Assembly: GCA_963575745.1 (NCBI GenBank)
Contig: CAUYUJ010005725.1
Coordinates: 65,001 to 129,000 of the forward strand
Reading direction: 5' to 3'
Length of the DNA stretch: 64,000 bases
Source of the DNA: Prorocentrum cordatum
Lineage: Eukaryota; Sar; Dinophyceae; Prorocentrales; Prorocentraceae
Shown here: piece after piece, positions 32,674 through 43,649 of the stretch
Layout of the letters: every line of letters starts with the position of its first letter
Position numbering within the stretch: the first letter of the stretch is position 1
The notes under the pieces: model-generated
Seen by the model: only the letters and a program-made list of their open reading frames with translations
The model's database searches: none
What the model was told of the DNA's origin: nothing
Translations under genes and position numbers: made by a program

Positions 32674-32830
32674 CGGCTACGAGCGCGCGGGCGAAGGTGG
32701 CGGCGGCGCAGGCGGCGGCGGCGGCGGCGGCGGCGGCGACTGCGTCGGCGGCGACTGAGGCGTCGTTGTCGGCGACGACGTTGGCGGCGGCGGGATCGGG
32801 GGCGGCGACGACGAGGTCTGGGGGGCAGGT
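32525..32830. repeat. (GGC/GCC)n and (GAC)n microsatellites
   Basis: GGC/GCC runs at 32530-32625 and 32695-32800, and GAC at 32626-32672. Predicted poly-Arg, poly-Thr and poly-Pro frames are artefacts. Confidence 0.93.
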
Positions 32831-34129
32831 AAGGGAGGAGGCAAGTTCCGCGCTGTCGCACTACTTGTGCAAATCAGCTTGCGGCGGAAGATGCTCAGTG
32901 GTCACGCAGCTTCGTCTCTACCTGGGGGGGTAGTGACCGCAACGGTGCCCGAACGTCTGCCCGAGTGTGACCGAAACCGGCGCCCAAAACTCTCCGAACG
33001 CCAAAACGTTTTTTCAATCTCGGTCGCGATGTCGATCGCACCACGTTTCTCGGTGGCAATTTCGGGCACGTCTTCTGTCGTCGACTGCTGTTCGGTCGCG
33101 TACCTTCTCGTCTGGCGGGGGCCAGGCGCCATGACGATGACCACATGGCAGAGCGAGGTGGAGCGTGTGCTTCGCTGCTTGAGGGAGGAAGCAGGGAGGC
33201 TTGAGTTGCGCTGGCTCTGGGGCGCGTCACCCTCGTGGGTGGGCCTCGACCGGGGAGACGCAAGACTCGGGTACCGGGGGGCTCGGGTCGGCCTGACGGG
33301 GGCCCTCATGAAAGTGACGAGACCCAGTCTGAAATTCGGCGCGGGCTCCCGCTGCAAACGTCCCGCGAAAACGGGACCGTCAAAACATCCAGGACGCGCT
33401 CGTCAAACAAAAATCGGTAAACCCGAGTGCCGGCCTGCTCCAGTCTTACGCTTCCCCGACCTGAGGAGGACCGAGGAGAACTGGGGGGGGGGCGCCTTGC
33501 CCGCGGCCAGCTCCAGCCGGTGCGCGAAGGCCACCGCCGCGAAGAGGCCCAGGCGCTTCCGCTCGGGGAACCGCGCGTTCTGCGGGTGGGTTACCTGCGC
33601 GCCCCCCCCCGCTCAGATCAAGCGTAGGCCATCAGGCCGGCCGATCAGAACCCGTCGATGTTTGTCAGTGTCGGGCTCACGGTTCGTTCCTCTCAGAACT
33701 CTTCTGAGCCAAGCTGCCTGACGATGTGCCTGCAGGGGGTATGGCAGCATTGCCGCAGCACGTGCGCCCACCTCTCCTCCACCTTCACCTCCAGCCCAAC
33801 CACCACAGTCGACCTGCAGTCCTGACTCGTTCTGGAGGAGGACAATCGGCATATGTAGAACCGTTCAGGTTGAATGTATGCTCTCTGTTCTTCTTCGGTC
33901 GATGGACCGATGGGCGTCTCACAGGGCAACGCGAATTTATCATGCCCAGGCATTCGCGGTATTGGGGTGGGCTCTTGATCATCCTCCCCCTGCCCCGACC
34001 TCCTCCTGCTGCTACTTGATCCTGCTCCCTCCTTCCTCCCACACCCCTCCACCTACAAACTCCGCCTCCTCCTCCTGATATCATAATTATTCCTGTTTCC
34101 CTCCCCAGTGCTCCTCTCATCCTCCCATT
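32831..34129. other. No gene recognised
   Basis: Mixed sequence with G-tracts and pyrimidine-rich stretches (34000-34129). No coding frame with splice context seen. Confidence 0.35.
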
Positions 34130-34500
34130 GCCCCCTCTCTGAGGATCTCCACCACCTCTTTCCACGACCTCTCTTCTCCTTATCCCCAGTCCCAATTCCC
34201 CTCTCTCTATACATGTCTCGCTCTCTCTCATATTTCGCTATCTTGCATCTCTCTGTCTCGTGTGTGTGTGTGTGTTTGTGTTCTCGCATGTCTTTCTCTC
34301 TATATTTGTAGATGTGCTTCAATATGTTGCATGCAAATGAATATACACATGTATTCATCTGCATGTCTATCTCTCTGCCGGTCTGTCTGTCTGTCTGTGT
34401 GTCTGTATGTATGTATGTACGCATGCACATATGCATTGATGCATGCACGCATGCACGTACAATGTATATGTATACATGCATCGACATATTCCCTTTTCGA
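34130..34500. repeat. CT-rich then TATG/TCTG-rich simple sequence
   Basis: CTCTCT and TCTGTCTG runs, a (TG)n tract at 34260-34277, and TATG/CATG words similar to the 20880 array. Confidence 0.8.
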
Positions 34501-34559
34501 TATTGATTTACGTAATCTGGGACACTGCGACCCCCCCCCCAAAAGGAACCCTCCCTTGC

Positions 34560-34960
34560 AGACGGTCCCCGTGTGCTTTCTGGAGCTCCTGAAGCCCCAG
34601 ATGGGCCTAGGCAACAGGCCCAGATCGGACAGGAGGGCGGCCGAACGGCCCCGCGAGAGCCCACAGACGCCCCAGACACCCACCAGACACCCGAAGACGG
34701 TCTTCTGGGCGTCCGAGTCCGCCCAGAAGGCCAGATAATCGTACCTAATTTAACGAAGAGGGCTTCCAGGCAGTCCAAGAGGAGTCCCAAGACGGCCCAA
34801 CAGGTCCCCAAAGTGGCCCGAAGAGAGCCCCATGACGACCCAAGATGGCCCTAAGACGCCCCCCGAATCATTCCAAACCGTGACCCGATAGTTCAAGGAG
34901 ACCGCGGTTGGAAGCAGGGTGGCCCAGGGAAGCTCCCGGAGGACCCAAGAAGGAATCCAG
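34560..34960 (-). repeat. CTTGGGGCC-type degenerate minisatellite, opposite strand
   Basis: The reverse-complement vocabulary (CCAAGACGGCCC, GAGAGCCCCA, CCCAAGATGGCCC) of the 20266 block. Confidence 0.65.
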
Positions 34961-35254
34961 GAGGCCTCCGAAGAGCCCCAACAAGCTCTTCAAAACTTTC
35001 GCGAGCACTCGCGTTTTTTCCAGGATGAGCCTCAGCAAAATGAGTTGAGGATGGGAACGAATTCGCAGGGCAGGGCGAGAACGAGGAGGAGGAAAAATAA
35101 ACGTGATGGAAGGATTGCGCATAACACTATTATAACGACGATGCCAGACAAATGCAACAATAACGTTTTACCTACTTGCCTTCCTGCCTGCATGCCAAGT
35201 CTCAAGGACCAAAGTGCATGGCGCGAAGCGCCCATGCAGCCTTGTGTATATACT

Positions 35255-35297
35255 TCGGTTGGGTGTATATATATATAGGGTGAGAGAGATACCTCTG

Positions 35298-35332
<35 letters not shown>

Positions 35333-35460
35333 TTCTCATTATATATGTATATTTCAAGTTATCTTTCCATCCCTCTCTCTCTCTATGTGTACTGCCTCTA
35401 TGTCTCTCCATCTCTCTTCCTCTCTCTCTCTCTCTCCCTCTCTTTGTCTTCCCCTTCTCC
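35255..35460. repeat. (TA)n and (CT)n microsatellites
   Basis: Alternating TATA and CTCTCT tracts. The 34961-35254 flank holds nothing recognisable. Confidence 0.9.
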
Positions 35461-37166
35461 CCTCCACCCAGCACAGGAAACGGTGCGTATTAACATTACA
35501 TATGGGGGATCACAAAAAAAGACGCCACGCATCATATATTCGGCCCTGACATCTAGCACGTCGTCGAAGCAAATGCGAGGTCGATGAGGGCGACGAGGAG
35601 GAGGCGGAACGAGAAGAAGATATAGCATGCATGACTCATGGTCGGGTCTGGCGGGCTCATGCACTGACTCGCTCAGATCATGCTGAGCAGCCCGCACATG
35701 CCCATCGCTTGGCCGAACTCATTCCCGAACAACCCCGCCCAAACGGCCGGCACAATGACACTGGTAATGCCGTGACTGGTGTTAGCAGCCGCTGATGATT
35801 ACGATGCTAATGCCGTGAATTGTGCCAGCAGCCGCTTCCTGGCCAGGGATGGAGGCCGGCTCCTCGGGGCACTGGGGCAGGGCGTTGGGCTGTGCGCGCG
35901 TCTCTCTCTCCGAGCTCGGCCTCGCCGTCCGCCGCGGGCTGCCCGCCCGCCGCCGTGCTGGGGAGGCCAGGCTCCTCGCTCGCACGGCGAGCCCTCCGCC
36001 GTCTGGGGCCCCCCTCCTTTCTGACGAGCCGGCTCGGGCGAGATGCGCAGACGCAGGCGCCTGGAGGCGGCGCACGACTCTCAGTCGGGCACCTTCGGGA
36101 GCCGCGCGATGGGCCGTGCCGCGAGGGACGCAGATTCGGTCACGCCGCCCCCAGAGAAGCGAACGACAGGCGGTAGATGCCTGGCCTGCCCCGCCGCGCA
36201 GGCAGCAGCTCCCTCCACCCTGGCCATGCGCCGCCAAGCACGGCCCTCCTCCATCATCTGGGCTTCAGGAGGCCACTGGCCACAGGCGCACGGGGAATCT
36301 CCCGCCGCGTCGGCTCGGCGAGAGCCGAGCGGTCAAGCGGGCTGCTGCGCCTCTCAGCCTGGCCATCGACCACGACGCGGCACGCCGCCGTCTGCCTTTG
36401 CCGCGTGCCGCCGCGGCCCAGGCGTCCTGGCCGAGGGCTGCGCCATGTCGCCGGCCCGCGGCCCATCCTCCGGGGGCGGTCTCCACGCAGCTGAGGGGGC
36501 GGCCGCGAGGAGGCAAACAACACCCAAGCGAGCCGTGACGCTGCGCACAAAGCTCAACTTGGGCATGCGCGACGCCGGGTGGGGCGCCCCCCCGCCTCTG
36601 ACTCGCGCCCCCCGAGGTACGCTTGACACCTAACGCTATAAGGTAGACCTGGAAGCGGGCGATTCCGTCCGCGCGCCTCGTCCCGCCGCACGGAAGCCCA
36701 GCATCGCGCACGCCAACTGTGCAGCAACCCCATAGATCGCGGCTCGCACTGCCGCGCGCACTGCAGGCTGTCCTAAGGAATCCGGGCCAGCGTTCGATCA
36801 ACATCTTAAGCAAACGCTTGGCCAGCCTTGGGCGCGCTGCCCCGTGCATCTGAACGGGGCTAAGAAACTGGGCCTGCTAGACCGAGGCCGCCACGGGAAT
36901 CCTGGGCCAAGGCGGAGACGAGAGGTTTCTCGATGATCGGCGCAACTGCACTGTTGCATAACAACGCGGCGGCCCCGGTGATGGCGATGGTGATTACGAT
37001 TGCGACATCTGTTGCGCACGACGTGCGACGTCCTCAAAACACATCTAGCTACCACGAGGACACGACTGGACCTCCAGACACCACCTCTCAATGCCACGTT
37101 TCGAACCAGACCGACCCGCGAGGGCCCAGAACCCAACCCCGGGGCGACACGCACGCCGTGACCAGC
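35461..37166. other. Unique GC-rich stretch; one long unassigned plus-strand frame
   Basis: The plus-strand frame 35822-36538 (238 codons) is G/C-ending in its first 60 codons, including MEAGSSGHWGRALGCARVSL, but overlapping frames are equally open and the product is Arg/Pro/Ala-rich. I do not call it a gene. Otherwise nothing recognisable. Confidence 0.3.
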
Positions 37167-37350
37167 TCACTGACTACCTACCAGACCATCCCAACCCATC
37201 CAGAAGACCCGAGTTTCGCCAGAATTTCGGGATGGGGGGGTTAGGGCTTCATATGTTTTTTTCAATGCTCCCCAAACCCCCCCTCACTGGAAATGGAGGG
37301 CAAATAGGGGCCTTCGGGTTGGGTTGGGGTGGTTTGGTGGGCAGTGACTC
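37167..37350 (+). mobile_element. Element M3, copy 3
   Basis: The left end CTCACTGACTACCTACCAGA is inverted relative to TGGTTTGGTGGGCAGTGACT at the right. The interior has a C-tract and CACTGGAAATGGAGGGC. Confidence 0.75.
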
Positions 37351-37605
37351 ACGAGGCCAGGATGCGCTACACCAGCGAGCACAGCAAATTTTGCCGTGAC
37401 GACCTGCGAGCTGGCTCTGGACCCTGCGTGGATCGCTCCACCTTCAGGATCGCGGCTTTCTCCTGGAGGCCTCTCTCATATAGGGTCCGATCGCAGCAGA
37501 CGCCTCGGCGATGCGGCGCGATCCGCCCGACATCTCCCAACTCTGGGCCACCAGCGTCGCTCAACCTTGAACGCCCGCGCTGGGGTCGTCGGGGGGGGAC
37601 GAACA

Positions 37606-37735
37606 GGTACCGATACCGCTACTCCCAGGACCTCCCCTGGGGTGCGTGCTGACTCGAATCTCCAGAATGACTCAGCCGTGGCGACGAGGGCTCCGCAGGA
37701 CGAGCAGCAATATCGAGAGCTCTTCCTCGTCTGAT
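37606..37735 (+). mobile_element. Element M2, copy 4 (right half deleted)
   Basis: GGTACCGATACCGCTACTCC at the left end, GGGGTGCGTGCTGACTCGAA inside; most of the right half is missing, but a TCTTCCTCGTCTG sequence like that flanking other M2 right ends follows. Confidence 0.7.
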
Positions 37736-37766
37736 CGCGGCCGCGCCGACACAACACGGGAGCCAG

Positions 37767-37827
37767 TGGAGCGTGTACCTCATCAAGCACTTCCACGACA
37801 AGCCGACCCCGACCGCCAGCTTTCACG
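37767..37827 (+). CDS. Candidate internal exon on the plus strand, unknown protein
   Basis: Preceded by GAGCCAG and followed by GTCTGAG. The 61 bp encode WSVYLIKHFHDKPTPTASFH, with 19 of 20 codons ending in G or C. Bias drops sharply after the proposed 5' splice site. One of only two plus-strand exon candidates. Between 37940 and 38095 both strands have G/C-ending frames (plus MDWSSSTQSIWRPG, minus RLERPGLQMLWVLL), so another exon may lie there on one strand. Confidence 0.3.
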
Positions 37828-38154
37828 GTCTGAGCGAGCTCCGCCCTCTTCTCCCTCGAGATCTGTTCTCTTTCGCCTTCCTGCCTCGATTCGCCCCCCC
37901 GTGCACCCCACCGCTGGCTCGACCCGCGTCTGACTGTCTTGGACCACCTGGCGCCCGCGGTCTTAAGCGTGTGCGGAGGGCTCCCTCCCCCGCGGCCCGC
38001 CGCTGCGATGGACTGGTCCAGCAGCACCCAGAGCATCTGGAGGCCCGGGCGCTCCAGCCTCGAGGGCGGCATCGTCATGTCACGTTTTCGGGCCAGGCCG
38101 CGTCGACAACGAGCCGATCTCGCCTTCTAGCCTCCTTCTCCCTCCCCCTTCGAG

Positions 38155-38370
38155 AGCAGGGGGAGGGAGGAGGGGAAGGAGGAGGAAGAGGACACTGGCC
38201 ATCATGGAGGGGCAGACGACACGCGAGGACGCGACCTGCCGAGGGGGAGGACGCGGAGAGGGGGAGGAGGAGGAGGAGGAGGAGGAGGAGGAGGAGGAGG
38301 AGGAGGAGGAGGAGGAGGAGGAGGAGGAGGAGGAGGAGAAGGAGGAGGAGGAGGAGGGAGGTTTCAAGGG
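38155..38370. repeat. (GGA)n microsatellite
   Basis: Almost pure GGA from about 38250 to 38360. The following 38371-39106 is pyrimidine- then purine-rich simple sequence with (CTC), (CAT) and (CTG) runs and no gene. Confidence 0.95.
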
Positions 38371-39106
38371 GAGATTATGAGAAGGGCGGATGCTCCTCAT
38401 CCTCCCCCCCCGCCTCGCCTCCTCCAATAAAAGCCTCCTCTGGCGGCTCATCTTTCTTCATACCCCTCCTGCGTTTCACTCGTCCTTGCCTCCTCCTCCT
38501 CCTCCTCATCATCATCATCATCAGCATCATCATCCACCTCCTCATTCTCCTCCTCCTCCACGGCTTTCTCCTTCTTCTCATCCCCTCCGCCTGATCTCTC
38601 TCCAGGCTTCTCCTGCAAATCACTATGCTGCTCCTGCTGCTGCTGCTGCTCCTCCTCCTCCCTCTCCCTAGATTGGAGGGCGACATCCGAGGGTGGAGCA
38701 GAAAGAGACGACGGAGGAATGACAAGGACGATGGAGAAGCAGGGGCAGGAGGAGGGGAAGGAGGGACACGAGGAGTATACATGTCTTGGGATGGGGCTGG
38801 GCTGCGTTTTTGTGTGAAGGGCCTTGTTTCGAGAGCTCTTAGGTCCTACAAGGAGGGGGAGGAGAAGGGGGAGGCGGAGGATTATAAAGAAGGAAGATGG
38901 GGAAGAGAAGGAAGAAGGAAGAATGAAGCAGAAGGAAGAAGGCGGATGGTATGCCGAAGATAGCGCTTTTCCCCACTGAGGCTGGGAGACGCCCCCCCCA
39001 CCACTGGTGTCTCTGAGCAAGCAACGTGCCCAAATCGATCTAAGAACGCTGAGACCCTGTCGCCTGTCGCGCGAAGGGCGGCGCCAAGAGCGCGCTGGTG
39101 CTCAAC

Positions 39107-40345
39107 TCAGGCCTTCGGGAGCATCTTGAAGCCAGCGACGAAAACTCCGATCATGAGCGGGAAGTCGCCCAGGTGTGAGATTATGCCTGCTACTCCTCTT
39201 GGGCATCTTCCCCGTGTTCCTGCCATTCCTCCCGCCCCCTCCTCCTGCTCCTCGTCCTCCTCCCCATGTCCTCCCCCTCCCTCCGACCCTCCCCAGACTC
39301 CCCCAGACGCCCCTGGAATCTCCAGCTCCTGCAACCTCCAAGAGCCCCTCAAAACATCGCCGCAACCTCATCAACCTCGCCGTCTTCGTCGACGTCCTCC
39401 TCCTCCTCCTCCTCCTCCTCCTCCTCCTCCTCCTCCTCCTCCTCCTCCCCCTCCGCGTCATCCGGCCTCCCACCATGCGACCCTGTGGCCCACCAGATGC
39501 GTAGCCGTAGCCGTAGATGATGCGTCCGACCGCCCAGATGGTACCGCACGCCGCAGCGAACTTCGGGTACATAATGCCGTTGAACGCCTGGGGGGAAAGG
39601 GAGGGCAAATATCGACGCACACTTGCCTTGGGAAACAACAGCAGCATGAATGTCACGCAGGTCGAACGACACCATCGGCGGGCTAATATTGCAAAAGCGT
39701 CTGGCGTCTGTGCAGAGGGCTGATAACACGTATTTGTTGAAAGACGAAGCGCGTGTCTTTGATATTCGTCCTTCCTCCCCAAGCCAGGCCCGTCCTGGTC
39801 GCAAGCTCGTGGGAAGAAGGAAGAACGGCACTAGCGTAAACGATGGGAGGCCCGCGCGGACCTCTTGGACCGGTACTGAGCCCCCCCCGGCGGCGCCGGC
39901 CCCTTGCGCGCGGAGCGCGCCATGGGAGGGGGATCCGGCGCCGATCTGAGAAAACCCGCGCGGAACTCGGGAAGTTTACGTTCATGTGGATTCACTTCTT
40001 CGGGGAACGCCCTCCTCGCCGGACCAGGGACTGCGTCTGCACAGATCGTGCGCTCAGGACGACACCCACCAGGATCGGTGCACGCAGGTGGGCAGTTCGC
40101 CCCCCCCCCGAGGCCATGGCGAGCTGCACTGGGGCCCAGTTCTCCAGGGTGTTCTGGTGTGCGCGCTGGACGCAGTTGAACTCAGAGGCGTTCGGGTGCC
40201 CATCCGGTGCGTACAGAGCGGGGTACTCGACTTTGTACTTCTTCCTCGCCTTCACGACGTTGATCACGAGGTACATGTTGGAGATCCAAGAGAAGCCGTG
40301 GGCCAGGAGCACGTACCCATATGCATCGGGAAGCTCGAAGCCCAT
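39107..40345 (-). CDS. MGST3: Microsomal glutathione S-transferase 3-like protein (MAPEG family), three exons
   Basis: Spliced minus-strand gene: exon 1 40345-40115 (77 codons), exon 2 39587-39482, exon 3 39195-39107, giving 141 residues (human MGST3 is about 150). MAPEG membrane proteins conjugate or reduce substrates with glutathione in ER or outer mitochondrial membranes. Exon 1 has KARKKYKVEYPALY and FNCVQRAHQNTLE, the family signature; its Arg, Asn and Glu correspond to glutathione-contacting residues of LTC4 synthase. Exon 2 has GIMYPKF and VGRIIYGYGY; exon 3 a last hydrophobic helix (SHLGDFPLMIGVFVAGFKML). Around the exon 1/2 join the protein aligns without gaps to human MGST3. Intron 1 (40114-39588) is GC-AG, intron 2 (39481-39196) GT-AG; intron 2 holds a (GGA)n tract. 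Phases are consistent. Confidence 0.88.
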
Positions 40346-40371
40346 TGCGCGGGACAACTGGAAAACGGGGC
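40345..40371 (-). promoter_or_regulatory. Likely splice acceptor before the MGST3-like start codon
   Basis: On the minus strand GCCCCGTTTTCCAG ends at 40358, leaving a 12-base leader before ATG. A pyrimidine tract plus AG so close to the start is what a spliced-leader trans-splice acceptor would look like; a cis-splice acceptor of an upstream untranslated exon is the alternative. Confidence 0.5.
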
Positions 40372-40398
40372 AGAGCAACAAATCGACGCCACTGGATT

Positions 40399-40420
40399 CA
40401 GCAGCCCAGATGCTTACGGA
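40399..40420 (-). other. Possible relic spliced leader upstream of MGST3-like gene
   Basis: The minus strand reads TCCGTAAGCATCTGGGCTG at this position, 54 bases before the start codon. By eye 15 of 22 positions agree with DinoSL, including the first six. A relic leader would imply past retroposition of the 5' part of the transcript. Chance similarity cannot be excluded. Confidence 0.25.
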
Positions 40421-40439
40421 AGTGGACGATGACACTGGA

Positions 40440-41035
40440 GAAGAATATCAGGATCAAAGGGGGGGCGGTATGATGGGTAGGAGGACGAACACGAGGCGGA
40501 CAGGGACGAGGAAGAGGAGGGGCGAGGAGGACCCAGAGGAGGGAAGGAGAGGGGGAGGAGATGAGGAAGGAGGACGGAGATGAGGACGACAGGGGCGAGA
40601 AACAGAAGAGCAGGAACAGGGGATCGGGGCGACACGCAGGAGGACGGGGGGGAGAAAGAGAAAGAGAAGGAGCGGCCGTCGGCGAAGGCGGGACGCACAG
40701 CACCAGAAGGGTGAGGGAAGGGGGTCTGGGGGGTCGATGGCGACGACGACGACGAGGGCCACGCCCCTCCGGCGACATCGGCTCGGGGGGGCTGGCGCGC
40801 AAAGCCTGCATGCCGAGGCTGCTCCTCCCCCTCCTGGCCGTCCCCCTCATTCTCCTCTTCTTCTTCCTCCTCCTCAACTTCATCCTTCCTCTCTTGCTTC
40901 TCCTTCTCCTCCTCCTCCTCCTCCCTCCTCCTCATTCCCCTCCTGCACTATTGTAATCCTCTTCCTGCGCCTCGTCCTCGTCTTCTTCCCTCGTCTTTCC
41001 TCAGCGCACTCGTTAAACCCCTGCCTCCCCCTCTA
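40440..41035. repeat. Purine-rich then pyrimidine-rich low-complexity sequence
   Basis: GGA/GAGA-rich until about 40740, then CTC/TTC-rich at 40820-41000. No coding frame supported. Confidence 0.75.
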
Positions 41036-41318
41036 AGCCGTCATAGCCGAGTTTTTGGCTCGCATCAGTGAGCATCAGAACGGAAGTGCTGTTGCGGGTC
41101 ATTGGCTCCTGCCTCTGCAAGAGCTCACCTCTGACTCTCACGGAAGGTTGCGGTCGCGCGTGGCTCCGCGGCATGCGCCGGTAGCAGATGATGCTGCTGA
41201 CAGTTGACTGTGGCGCACGGACTCCCTTTCAAGCGCGTCGCCCCATAGACACCCAGCTCGTGTGGATATGCGCACGCCAGCTTCTTGTACTCGTGGTGCA
41301 AGCATTGCGCTGCTACGT

Positions 41319-41426
41319 ATGCGGGACATGCTCCCTCTGTGCCTCCTGGGCCTCCTGGCATGTGGGCTCAAAGATCACACGACGAACTTCGAGCTGCGCT
41401 CGCTACTGGAGCTCAATGCTTCAAAG
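41319..41426 (+). CDS. Weak candidate first exon with hydrophobic N-terminus
   Basis: The plus-strand ATG begins MRDMLPLCLLGLLACGLKDH, which could be a signal peptide, then TTNFELRSLLELNASK, followed by a GTGGCG that could be a 5' splice site. G/C third-position bias is moderate. The minus strand has an equally plausible overlapping frame, so I hold this loosely. Confidence 0.2.
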
Positions 41427-41589
41427 GTGGCGGGAAGGACAAGTGCGGTAAGGGCGAAGGAGGCAGTTGGAGGACTGGGTCTACTTCTACCTTCAGCGGC
41501 ACGCCAGGCACTTTTTCGTACCCAGCTCTTCAGCCAGAACCTCTCGGTGGAGCTGCATTGTCGGATGCCGAGCTCGAGCTTTACATCAC

Positions 41590-41629
41590 AAGAACCACGC
41601 GCGCGCTTCGCGCGCCCTTAAGGTTCTAG
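41590..41629. repeat. Hairpin of the CTAGAAC-GCGCTTCGCGC type, copy 3
   Basis: AAGAACCACGCGCGCGCTTC and GCGCGCCCTTAAGGTTCTAG: outer AGAACC/GGTTCT and inner GCGCGC arms pair around TTC, with extra bases in the right arm. Confidence 0.65.
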
Positions 41630-42089
41630 TGCAGACAGGGGCAACAAAGGACTGGCAATAATGGAATCCCGTAATGAACCCCATCTCCTCCCCCTTCCCC
41701 AAAAATCCTTCTTCGTGTCCCCCTCCCCTTTTCTCTTTCTCCTCCAGACTCTTCCTCCGCCGTCGTCGCACATGCACCCGCAGTAGTCGTAGCTGTAACA
41801 GGTGCTAGCACGAACAGCAGCAGCAGCAGCAGTGGCCATGCCGGTGACAGAAGAAGGAGGGACAGCAGTGGCAGCGATGCACATAGAAGCAAAAACAACA
41901 ATCACGGCAGCAGTGATAGCATGAGGGGTAGTAGCCGTACAGTACCAACCATAGCCCGCTGTGTGGCAGCAGCCACAGGGCACCAGCCTCCATAGCAGCC
42001 ATAAGAATCTGGCCATAAGGCACCAACTACAGGCCACCAACCAGAAATCATTGACCTTCGAGCGGGTGTGGCAAAAAGTCCGCTCGTGG
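41630..42089. other. No gene recognised; short (CAG)n run
   Basis: CAG triplets at about 41813-41831 and repeated GCAGCAGT/GGCACCA words after it. No coding frame supported. Confidence 0.4.
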
Positions 42090-42560
42090 CTCTCTTGTGG
42101 CCACTTGGGGTTGTCGTGGGGCCGTCTTGGGCTCCCATAGGGCCTTCGTGAACTCTTAGAACATCCTGTGGCGCCGTCGGGCCATCATGTGGACTCTTTG
42201 GACTTCCCTGTGGGCCCCATGGTCCGTGGAGAGTTCAGGAAGTCCCCATGTAGCTCTCTTGGAGCCCACTCGTGGTCGCCTGGGCTCATCCGGGGACTCT
42301 CTTGGCGCACTTGCGGGATCCTGTTTGGCTCCATCTGGCTGCCCCAAGGCCTTCTTGAATACAAAAGAAATGCGAAATTGGCCCCAAACCTTCAGGACTC
42401 CAGCTCGTGTTTGATTGTCCTGGGATGGTCTTCGGACTCTCAGGCGGCATCTTCACGTATATGGCTCTCCCGTGGGCCTGGATTGGATCCCTCATGTTGG
42501 ACGATCTGGGCCTCGCGGGGATCGAATCCCACCAGCCATTTGGGCTAAGGTGGTCTACCG
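42090..42560. repeat. CTTGGGGCC-type degenerate minisatellite, block 3
   Basis: Irregular copies of TCTTGGGNCCCATNNGGCC, the same strand as 20266. Decays into unique sequence after about 42500. Confidence 0.55.
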
Positions 42561-42639
42561 ATATCTTTCTTCTTCTACAGCAACCTCTTCCCTGAGGGGT
42601 ACTCTCCCCCTCCTCTCCCTGAGATTGTTGGGCGGGTTC

Positions 42640-43180
42640 GCAAGCCGGTCATGGCGCCCAAGATGGCTCCAAGAGGGCCTCCGATGCTCCAAGATGGCCT
42701 CTAAGGCGATTCAAGATAACCGAAGATGGTTCAAGATAGCTCCCGACATACCTCCAAGAGGCCCGACCAGGGCCACAAGACGGTTCCAAATGCTCTCGGT
42801 CCCCCTCAGGACCCCCCCCGAGAGGCCAACATGCATCAACAACCAAAGGCGAATCAATGACGTTTACCTTCTCGCCTTTTCGCTTCCGATGCGCTTCTGA
42901 AGCCCCAGGATGGCCCCAAATTGGCCCAAGAGGGGCCCAAGAAGCCCCCCAAGACGGCCCCGACAGCGCCCAAGAGGGCCCAAGGAGGCGATATTGATGG
43001 CCCCAGGGAGGCAAGGCAAATCGGCCCCTCCCTTCTCTTGACCGATTGCCTCCAATATGGCTGCAAGAGGCCCCCCACGGCTCCCAGGGGACCCCCAAAA
43101 GGGCTCCAGGAGGGCCCCCAAGATACCCCAAACGAGTCCCAAGAGGGCTCCAAGAGGCGATCTCGAGGGCGCTTTCCTCC
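42640..43180 (-). repeat. CTTGGGGCC-type degenerate minisatellite, opposite strand
   Basis: CCAAGAGGGCCC, CCAAGATGGC and CCAAGACGGCCC words at close spacing. Confidence 0.65.
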
Positions 43181-43189
43181 TCCTCGTTG

Positions 43190-43390
43190 TCCTCCTCCTC
43201 CTCCTCCTCCTCCTCCTCCTCCACCTCCACCTCCTCCTCCTCCTTGTCCTCGCCTCGTCCTCGTTCCTTCCCTCATCGTCTTCCTTTTCCTTTTCCTCCC
43301 CGTCCACGTCGTCGTCGTCGTCGTCGTCGTCTTGCTCCTCCTCCTCCTCCTCCTCCTCCTCCTCCTCCTCCTCCTCCTCCTGTTTCCCTC
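43190..43390. repeat. (CTC)n and (GTC)n microsatellites
   Basis: CTC at 43186-43240 and 43335-43381, with a short GTC run at about 43308-43331. Confidence 0.93.
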
Positions 43391-43649
43391 TCCCCCACGC
43401 GGGCCCCAGGGTTGGCCCGAAGCGGCCCTCCAAGGTCACCTCCTTGCTCCCAGAGGTCTCTCTCTTCTCCCTGGCTGTCCGCTTTGTTTCACTAGACGTG
43501 TATCTTCGTCCCTTTCCCCGTCGACTTTCATGCGCACGGTTTCTCAATGGGCTGGTGGGGATACGCGAGGCGTGAAGATCTGCAAAGGTTCCTGGCCGTC
43601 TTGGTGCCTCGTGGACGCATGCTCCAAGGACCAAAGTAGGACCAATGCG

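Noticed and set aside
35822-36538. 238-codon plus-strand gene
   Set aside because: The opposite strand and other frames are just as open, the product is Arg/Pro/Ala-rich, and the codon bias fades after 60 codons.
41036-41066. Spliced-leader-like AGCCG...TTTTTGGCTCG on the plus strand
   Set aside because: Needs two internal insertions to align; weaker than the MGST3-linked candidate and the downstream exon is itself doubtful.
41125-41361. Minus-strand frame containing CLHHEYKKLACAYPHELGVY
   Set aside because: Looks protein-like but third positions are mixed, no splice pair was found, and a plus-strand candidate overlaps it.
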